Shown in pieces: positions 37,332 to 45,156 of a stretch of 64,000 nucleotides of DNA (position 1 is its first letter; every line of letters begins with the position of its first letter). A program made the translations under genes and the position numbers. The stretch spans positions 7,855,501 through 7,919,500 of the forward strand of contig NZ_CP026121.1 in assembly GCF_003330845.1 (NCBI RefSeq), read 5' to 3'. Under the pieces are notes generated by a model. The model was not told where the DNA came from and ran no database searches. It saw only the letters and a list, made by a program, of their open reading frames with translations. The DNA is from Streptomyces sp. Go-475. Lineage in GTDB: Bacteria; Actinomycetota; Actinomycetes; Streptomycetales; Streptomycetaceae.

Positions 37332-38295
37332 CGCGATCCCTCCCCGAAGCGGTGCGCAGCCCGTTCCTCGGGAACGCTCCCCGTCTCCAGCTCCCGCACC
37401 ATGGTCGGGTAGGTGTCCTCCAGGCTCGCCCGGCGCACCTCCACCCCGCCGATCGCCTCGCCGTGCTCCTCGAACAGCCGCCGGACGAACCGGGTGGGCT
37501 CGGCCGTCGACTCCTCGAAACGCCGCCCGTCCCGCGTCCAGCGCACGGTGGCCCCGGCCGATGCCCGCCGGGACAGCTCCTCGGCCGGACCGTCGGCCAC
37601 GATCCGGCCACCGGCCAGGATGAGGATCCGGTGGGCGAGCCGCTCCGCCTCGGCGAGGTCGTGCGTGGTCATCAGGACCGTGGTGTTCTCGTCCGCGAGC
37701 CCGCGTACCAGGCCGTGGAACTCGTTCCTCGCCTCCGGGGCGAGACCGGCCGTCGGCTCGTCGAGGAACAGCAGCTCGGGTCTGCCCACGATGCCGACGG
37801 CCACGTCGAACCGCCTGCGCTGCCCCCTGGACAGGGCCCGACCCGCTTGTCCGCCTGCTCGGTCAGCCCCACCGCGGCGAGGAGCTCGTCGACGTCCCAC
37901 GGACGCCGTAGCAGCGGGGTGGAGTAGGGCACGTAGTACGAGCCGAGATGGGCCAGCAACTCCCGTACCCGCCACTTGCCGTGGTCCCGCCAGGACTGCA
38001 GCACGACGCCCAGGCGCGCCCGCCACCGCTCGTCCCCGCGCGCCGGATCCGTGCCGAGGACGGTCACGTCGCCGTCCGAACGCATCCGGAAGCCTTCCAG
38101 GATCTCGATCGTGGTCGTCTTGCCGGCGCCGTTCGGGCCGAGCAGCACCAGAACCTCGCCGCGCCGGGCCGTGAAGCCGACGCCTTTCAGCACGTCCTGG
38201 CTGCGGTAGCGCATCCGCAGATCGCGTACGGCGATGACCGTGTCGCCCTCTGGTGGTGGGCCGCCGGCCCCTGGCAACGCGTGACCGGTCGTCAT
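37328..38295 (-). pseudogene. ABC exporter ATPase, frameshifted
   Basis: The first frame (from ATG 38295) gives Walker A (LVLLGPNGAGKTTTIEILEG) up to VGLTEQADKRVG. The rest, LSRGQRRRFDVAVGIVGRPELLFLDEPTAGLAPEAR with signature, Walker B and TTHDLAEAERLAHRI, is in another frame to 37328. One missing G in the GGG run at 37837-37839 explains it: GTC GGG GCC CTG would read VGALS. About 322 residues would be intact. It is either a true mutation or a homopolymer sequencing error. Confidence 0.82.
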
Positions 38296-38443
38296 CCGCG
38301 GTCCCCCGTCCGTCTCGTGTGCCGTCCTGCGGGATCAGGGGCCGGGGCCGCGCCGACGTCCGGGGTCAGGGGACGTCGGCGACGGCTGTGGCTGCCCTTG
38401 CCGCCTGGCAGCGGCCGTTCGGGCCCCCTCCGGGCGAACACAT

Positions 38444-38455
38444 TACCGAACGGTG
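38444..38455. promoter_or_regulatory. ACCGAACGGT palindrome upstream of ABC exporter
   Basis: TACCGAACGGTG, about 150 bp upstream of the ABC ATPase start, matches the amidase site at 26925 in 11 of 12 positions. It is probably a TetR-type operator. Confidence 0.4.
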
Positions 38456-38496
38456 CCACCGGGCCGGTCCGGCGGAAGGCCCGGCCGGGTGCGTCG

Positions 38497-39603
38497 TCAC
38501 CCGGTGCCGAGACCGGCGTCGTCGACCTCCTTCCGGCCCTCGGCCTTGAGGACCTTGTTGAGCGGAGTGAGGTCGTAGATGCCCTTCAGGTCGGGCTCCT
38601 CCAGCAGCCCGGCCTTGACCGCGTGGTCCGCCTCGGTGCGGAGGGTGGAGGCGAGCGGGTCGTCGAGGAAGGTGATGGACTTCCAGGCCGGGTCCAGGAC
38701 GTCGGCGGGCAGCGCCTTCCCGGACAGGGTCTCCAGGGCCTTGTTCGCGGAGGCCTTCGCCTGGTCCGGGTGGGCGTTGATCCACGCGTTGGTCTTCACC
38801 GAACCGCGCAGCACGGCCTCGACCACGTCCGGGTGCTGCTTCAGGAACTCCTGCCGCACGATGATGTTCGTGATCACGAACTTCTTGTCGGGCCACAGCG
38901 TCGACTCGTCGAGCAGCACCTTGCCGCCCTCGGCGACCAGCTTCGACGCGGTCGGCTCCGGCACCCACGCGCCGTCGATGGAACCGGACTTGTAGGCGTC
39001 GGGCGTGACCTTGTTGTCCGTGCGGACGACGGAGACATCGCCCCGGCCGCTCGCGGCGTCGACCTTCCACCCCTGGTCCTTGACCCAGTTGAGGAACGCG
39101 ACGTCCTGGGTGTTGCCGTGCTGCGGGGTGGCGATCTTCTTGCCCTTGACGTCCTGGAGGGACTTGATCCGCTCCGGGTTGACGACGAGCTTCACGCCGC
39201 CCGAGGCGGAGCCGCCGATGATGCGCAGGTTCTGGCCGTTCGACTTGGTGTAACCGTTGATGGCGGGGGAGGGGCCGATCCAGCCGATGTCGAGGGAGCC
39301 GGCGTTGAGCGCCTCGATCTCGGAGGGCCCGGCGTTGAACGTCGAGGGCTTGATGGTCGTGCCGCCGAGTTCCTTCTGGAAGATGCCCTCCTGGACGCCG
39401 ACGAGCGCGGTGGCGTGCGTGAGGTTGGGGAAGTAGCCGATCTTCACTTCGTCGGCGGAGAGCTTCTTCGCGCCCGCCGCGACCTGGCTCTGCTTGCCGT
39501 CGTCGGTGGACTGGGAACCGTAGCCGCAGGCGGTGAGCAGCAGCGGGAGCGCGGTCGCGGCGGCGAGGATGCGCAGGGTGGTGAGCGGTCTGGCGGCAGA
39601 CAC
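38497..39603 (-). CDS. SsuA-like sulfonate-binding lipoprotein (orphan)
   Basis: 368 residues from GTG, with an AGAGGAC ribosome-binding site. A lipoprotein signal (LRILAAATALPLLLTACGYG) leads into a type-2 binding fold: VKIGYFPNLTHATALVGVQEGIF, TFNAGPSEIEALNAGSLDIGWIGPSPAINGY, VNPERIKSLQDVKGKKIATPQHGNTQDVAF. This is the SsuA/TauA-type aliphatic-sulfonate family. No matching permease or ATPase is adjacent. The leader peptide about 200 bp upstream marks it as part of the sulfur-starvation response. Confidence 0.86.
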   Translation of the reverse strand: MSAARPLTTLRILAAATALPLLLTACGYGSQSTDDGKQSQVAAGAKKLSADEVKIGYFPNLTHATALVGVQEGIFQKELGGTTIKPSTFNAGPSEIEALNAGSLDIGWIGPSPAINGYTKSNGQNLRIIGGSASGGVKLVVNPERIKSLQDVKGKKIATPQHGNTQDVAFLNWVKDQGWKVDAASGRGDVSVVRTDNKVTPDAYKSGSIDGAWVPEPTASKLVAEGGKVLLDESTLWPDKKFVITNIIVRQEFLKQHPDVVEAVLRGSVKTNAWINAHPDQAKASANKALETLSGKALPADVLDPAWKSITFLDDPLASTLRTEADHAVKAGLLEEPDLKGIYDLTPLNKVLKAEGRKEVDDAGLGTG

Positions 39604-39774
39604 GGAGGTGTCCTCTCGGGGTGACGGGTGGATCGGTGAGGAGCGGCGTGTGCGAGGCGTGCGGCCCGAGGGCACGCGCCGGTGCTCCGCTCACGGGCGC
39701 CCGGCGGCGGGAATGCCGCCGAGGGGCCCGGGGAGCGGAGGCGTGCGGTGTGGGGGGAGGTGAGGGAGGCGCTG

Positions 39775-39801
39775 CCGCCCGGAGCATGGCTCGGCGGGCG
39801 G
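39775..39801 (-). terminator. hairpin directly after leader peptide 1 (candidate attenuator)
   Basis: Read on the minus strand, CCGCCCG-N13-CGGGCGG begins two bases after the leader stop codon. A 7-bp GC stem this close to a Cys-containing leader fits translation-coupled attenuation of the SsuA-like gene. Confidence 0.5.
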
Positions 39802-39803
39802 TC

Positions 39804-39905
39804 TCAGCCGCGTCGACAGATGGCGCTGGACGTCCGGCCCAGGTCGATGTGGCGACGCGAGGTCAGCAGGAGGAACGACCGGTCAGCGCGGTGGTGCGTG
39901 CCCAT
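39804..39905 (-). CDS. Cys-containing leader peptide 1 (upstream of SsuA-like gene)
   Basis: 33 codons, with AGGAGG six bases before the ATG. The C-terminal part LLLTSRRHIDLGRTSSAICR shares the pattern R(R/D)H(I/V)D(F/L)G(R/H)-SA-(I/A)C with the two other leaders here. It is followed at once by a GC hairpin. Streptomyces sulfur operons often begin with such putative leader peptides. I infer that ribosome behaviour at the terminal Cys codon reports cysteine supply. Confidence 0.75.
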   Translation of the reverse strand: MGTHHRADRSFLLLTSRRHIDLGRTSSAICRRG

Positions 39906-39921
39906 GGCCACCTCCTGGTTC

Positions 39922-39948
39922 CCTAGTTTTCCTACCTGGCTGATAGGG
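39922..39948 (+). promoter_or_regulatory. 27-bp sulfur-island motif, copy 1
   Basis: CCTAGTTTTCCTACC followed by TGGCTGATAGGG. It matches copy 2 (43099-43125) in 19 of 27 positions but in the opposite orientation relative to the gene. CCTA...TAGG ends make it partly palindromic. It lies 17 bp upstream of the leader-1 ATG, so it overlaps the likely promoter. Confidence 0.5.
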
Positions 39949-40042
39949 ATCGTGGCAGAAGGTCGCGCCCACCCCAAGAGGGCATTCACATACTGGACGC
40001 GACGATCTCGGTCTGTGGGACACCGGCCTCGGCTCGGGCCTG

Positions 40043-40501
40043 TCAGGGATTGGTCCAGGCTCCCGGCGTGTCGGTCAACGCGGAGACCTCGGGGGGCAGT
40101 TGGGCCGAGGCGACATCGGCGAGGGACACGCCTTCGAGGATCTCGCGCACATTGGACCGCAGCGCGATCCACAGGGGGAGCAGCGACTGGGCGGGGCCGG
40201 TGTACGACAGGTCCGGCGGGCGGACGCCGCGCACCGACACCAGCGGTCCGTCCACGACGCGGATGACGTCGGCGATGCTGATGGAGTCCGCGGGCTTGGC
40301 CAGCCGGTAGCCGCCGTTGCCGCCGCGCTGGCTGAGGATGAGGCCGCCCCGGCGCATGTCGTTCAGAATGCTCTCCAGGAACTTGTGCGGGATGTCCTGG
40401 GCGTCGGCGATGGCCTCGGCCTTCAGGGGCAGGTCGTCCCGGGACGCGGCGAGCTGCAGCGCGGCACGTACCGCGTAGTCCGCCCTGGCTGAGATCCGCA
40501 T
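40043..40501 (-). CDS. Rrf2-family regulator (CymR-like, no Fe-S cysteines)
   Basis: 152 residues starting MRISARADYAVRAALQLAASR, with winged-helix DNA-binding parts (LKAEAIADAQDIPHKFLESILNDMRRGGLILSQRGGNGGYRLAKP). The three clustered cysteines of IscR/NsrR are absent, so it is not an Fe-S sensor. CymR-type members repress sulfur uptake genes. It lies between the SsuA-like unit and the TauD-like gene and is the best local candidate to bind the 27-bp motif. Confidence 0.88.
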   Translation of the reverse strand: MRISARADYAVRAALQLAASRDDLPLKAEAIADAQDIPHKFLESILNDMRRGGLILSQRGGNGGYRLAKPADSISIADVIRVVDGPLVSVRGVRPPDLSYTGPAQSLLPLWIALRSNVREILEGVSLADVASAQLPPEVSALTDTPGAWTNP

Positions 40502-40592
40502 GCGTCCATTATCGCGTAGGCCCCCGGGCGGCATCCGCTCCGGGCGGGCGGGCGGCCGGGCAGGGGCCGGCATCCCGGCCCGGCCGAGCGGC

Positions 40593-41492
40593 TCAGGCCG
40601 CGGCGGGGGTGTAGTGGGAGGCGTCGTCGCCCTCGACGACGTGGCTGAGGGTGCCGTCGACGCCGGCGGGGACGTCGCCCGCGATGGTCACCCGGTGCAG
40701 GAGCCGGGGCAGGTCGCCGTAGTCGTCCGGGGCGTAGTGCTGGGTGATGCGGTTGTCGAACAGGACGACGTCGCCCGGGTTCCAGGCCACCCGCACGATG
40801 TTCTCCGGGCGGGTGACGTACGACTGGAAGAGGCGCAGCAGGTCGCGGGAGTCGGAGGGCCCGAGGCCGACGATGCTCTGGGCGAAGCCGCCGATGAACA
40901 GCCCGCGCTCCCCGGTCTCGGGGTGGACGCGGACGACGGGGTGCGCGGTGCGGTACTTCCGCGAGACGAACCGCCTGCGGTACTCGGCCGCCTTCTCGTT
41001 CCTGGGAGCCGCGTAGTCGTAGTCGTTGGTGTGCACCGCCCACAGCTTGTCGGCCAGTTCGCGCAGCGGTCCGGGCAGGTCCCGGTAGGCGGCACCGGCG
41101 TCGGCGATGAGGGTGTTGCCGCCGTAGGGCGGGATCACGAGGGCGCGCAGCGTGGACGCCTTCGGGGGCGTGCGGACGAAGGTGACGTCCGTGTGCCACT
41201 GGTTGGCGCGGATGCCCTCGTCGCTGTCGACGGGCAGGATCCGGGGCTGTCCCTCGACGGAGGAGACGGTGGGGTGCGCGGTGGTGAGCTCGCCGAAGAG
41301 GGCGGCGAAGCGGAGCTGGCCCGCGTCGTCGAGGTGCTGGTCGCGGAAGACCAGCGCCTTGTGTTCCAGCAGTGCCGAGTTGATCTCGTCGACGAGAGCG
41401 GGGCCGAGGTCGGTGCCGAGATCCACGCCGAGGATCTCGGCGCCGATGCGGCCGCCGATCCTGCGGATGCCGAGGCGGGTGCCGGTGGTCAT
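40593..41492 (-). CDS. TauD/TfdA-family alpha-ketoglutarate dioxygenase
   Basis: 299 residues. The Fe(II) facial triad is visible: HTD in NQWHTDVTFVRTPPKAS, and the distal His in LLHRVTIAGD. ILGVDLGTDLG and VFRDQHLD are family N-terminal blocks. TauD-type enzymes release sulfite from taurine or alkyl sulfates. It is downstream of the SfnB/DszC-like gene on the same strand, in a sulfur cluster, which supports a sulfonate or sulfate-ester substrate. Confidence 0.9.
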   Translation of the reverse strand: MTTGTRLGIRRIGGRIGAEILGVDLGTDLGPALVDEINSALLEHKALVFRDQHLDDAGQLRFAALFGELTTAHPTVSSVEGQPRILPVDSDEGIRANQWHTDVTFVRTPPKASTLRALVIPPYGGNTLIADAGAAYRDLPGPLRELADKLWAVHTNDYDYAAPRNEKAAEYRRRFVSRKYRTAHPVVRVHPETGERGLFIGGFAQSIVGLGPSDSRDLLRLFQSYVTRPENIVRVAWNPGDVVLFDNRITQHYAPDDYGDLPRLLHRVTIAGDVPAGVDGTLSHVVEGDDASHYTPAAA

Positions 41493-41562
41493 GTGCGGTG
41501 TCCTTTCAGGAGTTCGGGGAGGGGCCGGAACCCGGTGACGACCGCCGTGCGGGCCGGCCGGC

Positions 41563-42792
41563 TCAGACGGGCAGGCCGAAGGGAGGGTGGGCGCCGTTGA
41601 GGTGGTAGTCGCCGACTTCGCGGAGCCGGTGGGCGACGGGCTGGTAGAGGGTGTGGGTCCGGGCGTTGCGCCAGAAGCGGTCGAAGCCGAGCCGTGCGGA
41701 GGCGCAGCGGGTGCCGACGATGTCGAGGGCGCGGGTGGTGCACTCCTGCGCGGCCCTGGAGGCGGCGGCTTCGGCCATGGCGACGAGGACGGAGATCTCC
41801 GCGTACGCGTCGTGGGTGAGGCCCTCACCGCGGGCCAGTCCGCCCTGCACGGCTTCCAGCGCCTGCTCGGCGAGTGCGGCCGCCGAGCGGGTGAGGACGG
41901 TGAGTTCCCCGTAGGCGGTCAGCACCTGGGGGTCGTGGGGGGTGCCGACCGGCCAGGCGGGATGCCAGGGGGCGTGGCCCGCCCTGCTGTACTCGCGGGC
42001 TTCGGCGAGCACTCCCTCGGCCATGCCGAGCAGCAGCTGCACGGAGACAAGACGCCCGACCGGAGCCGCCAAGGCGGTCCGGGGCGACAGCGTGTCCTCG
42101 TCCACGGGCAGGGGGCCGAGCACCTCGTCGGCGGTGACCGGCACGGCGTCGAACTCCACGCTCGCGCCGGCGGCGAGCCGCTGGCCGAAGGGGTCGGCGT
42201 CGTCGTCGATCCGCACGCCGGAACGCGCGGGATCCACGACGACGGCGAGCGGTTCGCCGCTGCCCGCCCGTACGGCCCGCACGGCGAGGCGGTCGGCGAC
42301 CAGGGCACCGGTGGCGTAGCTCTGCCGGCCGTCGAGGACATGACCGCCGGCCTTCCTGACGAGCGTCAGGGGCGGTTCCTGAGGGCCGAAACCGGCCCCC
42401 CAGCACCACAGTTCGGCAGCGGACTGCCGCTCGGTCCGTGCGGCCCGGTCGGGCTCCGCGAAGAACCCGGCGCTCCACGACGTGACGTAGTGACAGCCGA
42501 GCAGCTGACCGATCGCGCCGTCGGCCGCGCCGATCTCCCGTATCACGGCGCAGGCCGTGGCCCAGTCCGCGCCGCCGCCCCCGGACTCGGCCGGTATCAG
42601 CAGCGTCAGCAGGCCCGCCTCGCGCAGCCGGGACACCTCGTCGAACGGGGCCTTGCCCGCCTGCTCCCTGGTCACCGCGTCCGTGGCCAGGTCGTCCGCC
42701 GCCTCCTGGGCCACGCGCAGCCAGTGCGCACGGCCGGGCACGGGCAGGTCGGGTTCCGCGGCGGGGCCGGACGGCGCGGTGGCAACGCCCAT
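41563..42792 (-). CDS. SfnB/DszC-like flavin-dependent monooxygenase (acyl-CoA dehydrogenase fold)
   Basis: 409 residues of acyl-CoA dehydrogenase fold: EVSRLREAGLLTLLIPAESGGGGADW, IGQLLGCHYVTSWSAGFFAEP, LDGRQSYATGALVADRLAV, and the C-terminal DIVGTRCASARLGFDRFWRNARTHTLYQPV. That end pattern is typical of the desulfurisation group (SfnB, DszC), which uses reduced flavin on organosulfur compounds. It follows leader peptide 2 by about 180 bp and precedes the TauD-like gene by 70 bp. Confidence 0.85.
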   Translation of the reverse strand: MGVATAPSGPAAEPDLPVPGRAHWLRVAQEAADDLATDAVTREQAGKAPFDEVSRLREAGLLTLLIPAESGGGGADWATACAVIREIGAADGAIGQLLGCHYVTSWSAGFFAEPDRAARTERQSAAELWCWGAGFGPQEPPLTLVRKAGGHVLDGRQSYATGALVADRLAVRAVRAGSGEPLAVVVDPARSGVRIDDDADPFGQRLAAGASVEFDAVPVTADEVLGPLPVDEDTLSPRTALAAPVGRLVSVQLLLGMAEGVLAEAREYSRAGHAPWHPAWPVGTPHDPQVLTAYGELTVLTRSAAALAEQALEAVQGGLARGEGLTHDAYAEISVLVAMAEAAASRAAQECTTRALDIVGTRCASARLGFDRFWRNARTHTLYQPVAHRLREVGDYHLNGAHPPFGLPV

Positions 42793-42972
42793 GGCGTGGG
42801 CTCCTCAAGGTCGGTGGCGGGGCGCGGCGCCGGAGCTCTCCCACCGGTCGGGCAGGTGCGGGTGGCCCGCGCGATGGGGTGAAGCGGCCGGAGCCGGCAG
42901 GGCTGTGGTCATGGGGACGTCCCGGAAAAGGAGGAGCGGAGCCTTGCGGGCGAACGCGTGAGCGGCGTGCCT

Positions 42973-43056
42973 CTATCCGCGACAGCAGGCGGCGCTGCCG
43001 ACGTGACCGAAGTCGACATGCCGACGACGAACGAGTCGTTGCTGCGTACGGGACAT
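42973..43056 (-). CDS. Cys-containing leader peptide 2 (upstream of SfnB/DszC-like gene)
   Basis: 27 codons from ATG 43056, with AGGA eight bases upstream; in-frame ATGs at 43062 and 43065 would add two or three residues. The peptide ends RRRHVDFGHVGSAACCRG, with two adjacent Cys codons just before the stop. It shares QQRLV-R-H-DFG-SAACC with leader 3. It leads the SfnB/DszC-TauD unit. No hairpin as clear as those after leaders 1 and 3 is seen, though GGGACGTCCC occurs downstream. Confidence 0.75.
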   Translation of the reverse strand: MSRTQQRLVRRRHVDFGHVGSAACCRG

Positions 43057-43089
43057 GTACATCATCCTGCGCACCCCCGTCGGACGCCG

Positions 43090-45156
43090 TCAAGGCTTCC
43101 CTAGTAAATCGATAGGAAAAGTAGGAAGGGTGGGTGGGGCGCACGCCGCGAGGGTCCGGCTGCCCTCCGCGGGCGTCGCCGTTCCGGCCTCGGTGGCGCT
43201 CAAGGTCCGCAGCAGCGCCCGGGCCACCGCGTCGTTCTGACGGAAGGCCGGGGCGTTCGTGCGGGGGCGGGCGAACGCCGCGACGGCCCGGCTGTTGGTG
43301 GGGGCGCCGAGGGCGATGCGGCGCGGATGGGGGCCGCCGAGGGCCGGGTCGATGACGTGGCCGTCGGCGGAGACGGCCAGCAGGCCGGAGCGGTGCGTGT
43401 GGGAGGGGTCGGCGATGACCTCCTCGGCGAGCGCGCCCTGCCGGTACAGGCCGCGCAGCAGCGGGTCCTCGGTGCGGGCCAGGGACGCGCCGGGCAGGTA
43501 CGCCTCGATGAGGGCCGTGGCGTGCACGGAACTGCCGGGGACGGTGGGGCTGGTGGCGGTGAACGTGCCCGTGGCGTCGTCGGTGCCGATCCGCATGCCC
43601 GCGCCGACGAAGCGCACGACACCGGCCCGCGACAGTGCCAGGAGCTGACGCAGCCGGAAGCCGGGCGGGCCGGAGGCGAGGAAGCTGAAGAAGCCGTGCC
43701 ACCAGCCGTCGAGGTCCTCGGCGACCGAGCGGGCGGTGAGACGGCCGGAGGCGACGAGGCGGGGCAGTTGGCCGTAGACGGAGAGCAGGGCGAGGAACGC
43801 GCCGAGGTCGGCGCTGAACTCCGGGTCCTCGCGGCGGGCGACGTCCTGGGCGATGTGGTCGCGCAGATGGTCCTGGAAGGCGTCCGGGGTGGGGAAGGAA
43901 ACGCCGTCGAGGGGGTGGTCGAGCGCCTCCAGGTCCAGCCGGTCCGCCGGGTCGGGCACGGCGCCGGCGACCAGGGCGGTCATGGCCTCGGAACGCCAGT
44001 ACAGCCGGTCGTAGGCGGCGGCGAAGTCCGGCCAGGGCAGGGTCGTGCGCTCGGGATGGGCGTGGAACAGCTCGTGGTAGTGGCCGAACCCGATCTCCTT
44101 GGCCATCAGGGGCCACACGTCGCGCCGCAGCTCCAGCGGGCGGCCCTCGGCGAGCAGGGCGTCGACCGCCGCGGGACCGAAGTACCGCGGCAGCGCGGGC
44201 CGGGGGCCCTGGAGCCGGTACCGGGTCTTGGAGTGGTACGGCACCCCGCGCCGGGATCCCACGTGCAGGACGGGCTCCCGGCCGGACGCGAGGTAGGTGA
44301 GGGAGCCGTCGGACTCGGTGCGGTACGTGCCGCCGCGGCCCTCGGTGAGCAGGGACATCAGGTCGATGAACGCCAGCCCGAAGCCGCGCACGAGGACGTG
44401 CTCGCCGGGCCGCAGCGCCGACAGGTCGGCGTCGGAGGAGAACTCCGGCGGGAGGTGGAAGCGGCCGTGGCGGCGGGCGAACGCGGCGTGGTCGCGGTGC
44501 CGGGCGTCGGGTGCGGCGCCGAGGTGGCCCTGGGTGAGCACCACCAGGTCGGCGGTGAGCGGGGTGGCGCGGTCGGCCAGGTGCACCCGCTGCGGGCCGT
44601 CCGGGGGGCCGGTGACCGCCGTCGCCGTGGTGCGGTGCCTCTCGACGGTGACGGACGGCGGCAGTTCGGCCAGCGCCCGGCGGAACACCCAGTCCAGATA
44701 GGCGCCCTGGGCCCGGCGGGTGGCGAAGTCGCTTCCCGACAGCGCGCGCAGTTCGGCGAGCACGTCCGGTTCGGCGGGCGGTGGGGGTCCCTCCTGCTCG
44801 AGCGAAGCCGAGAGCTCGGGGGAGCGCGGCGTGCGGCGCGGGCCGCCCCGGCCGGAGAACTGGGCGGCCCACTCGGCGAGTGAGGGGCCCGGCCGCACCG
44901 GGCCCTCGATGGTGGAGGACTCGTCGGTGAACAGGGTGACGTCCTCCGCCATGGAGTTCATCCGCAACAGGGGCGACTGGTCGTGCCGCCAGATCCGGCC
45001 GGGGCCGGGCGGATACGGATCCACCAGATGGACGCGCAACTCCCGTCGTCCGTCCCAGAGTTCGGGGGCGTTGGCCGCGACCCGCTCCAGCAGGCCGGTG
45101 GCCCGCGGGCCCGCTCCGACCACGACCAGGACGGCCGCGGAGGGGACGCCGCTCAC
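43090..45156 (-). CDS. FAD/NAD(P)-binding flavoprotein (FAD-NAD_binding_9 type)
   Basis: 688 residues. The N-terminal Rossmann motif is VLVVVGAGPRATGLLERVA, followed by HLVDPYPPGPGRIWRHDQSPLLRMNSMAEDVTLF, typical of large FAD/NAD(P)-binding proteins of unknown chemistry. A second nucleotide motif is HVLVRGFGLAFIDLMSLL. It may supply reduced flavin or reducing power to the monooxygenases. It overlaps the permease stop (ATGA). The last codons (PIDLLGKP) use the rare TTA and CTA and coincide with the 27-bp motif. Confidence 0.85.
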   Translation of the reverse strand: MSGVPSAAVLVVVGAGPRATGLLERVAANAPELWDGRRELRVHLVDPYPPGPGRIWRHDQSPLLRMNSMAEDVTLFTDESSTIEGPVRPGPSLAEWAAQFSGRGGPRRTPRSPELSASLEQEGPPPPAEPDVLAELRALSGSDFATRRAQGAYLDWVFRRALAELPPSVTVERHRTTATAVTGPPDGPQRVHLADRATPLTADLVVLTQGHLGAAPDARHRDHAAFARRHGRFHLPPEFSSDADLSALRPGEHVLVRGFGLAFIDLMSLLTEGRGGTYRTESDGSLTYLASGREPVLHVGSRRGVPYHSKTRYRLQGPRPALPRYFGPAAVDALLAEGRPLELRRDVWPLMAKEIGFGHYHELFHAHPERTTLPWPDFAAAYDRLYWRSEAMTALVAGAVPDPADRLDLEALDHPLDGVSFPTPDAFQDHLRDHIAQDVARREDPEFSADLGAFLALLSVYGQLPRLVASGRLTARSVAEDLDGWWHGFFSFLASGPPGFRLRQLLALSRAGVVRFVGAGMRIGTDDATGTFTATSPTVPGSSVHATALIEAYLPGASLARTEDPLLRGLYRQGALAEEVIADPSHTHRSGLLAVSADGHVIDPALGGPHPRRIALGAPTNSRAVAAFARPRTNAPAFRQNDAVARALLRTLSATEAGTATPAEGSRTLAACAPPTLPTFPIDLLGKP
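43099..43125 (-). promoter_or_regulatory. 27-bp sulfur-island motif, copy 2
   Basis: Minus-strand CCTACTTTTCCTATCGA followed by TTTACTAGGG, 43 bp upstream of leader 2. It overlaps the 3' end of the flavoprotein gene, where it forces rare TTA and CTA codons. It matches copy 1 in 19 of 27 positions. Confidence 0.5.
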
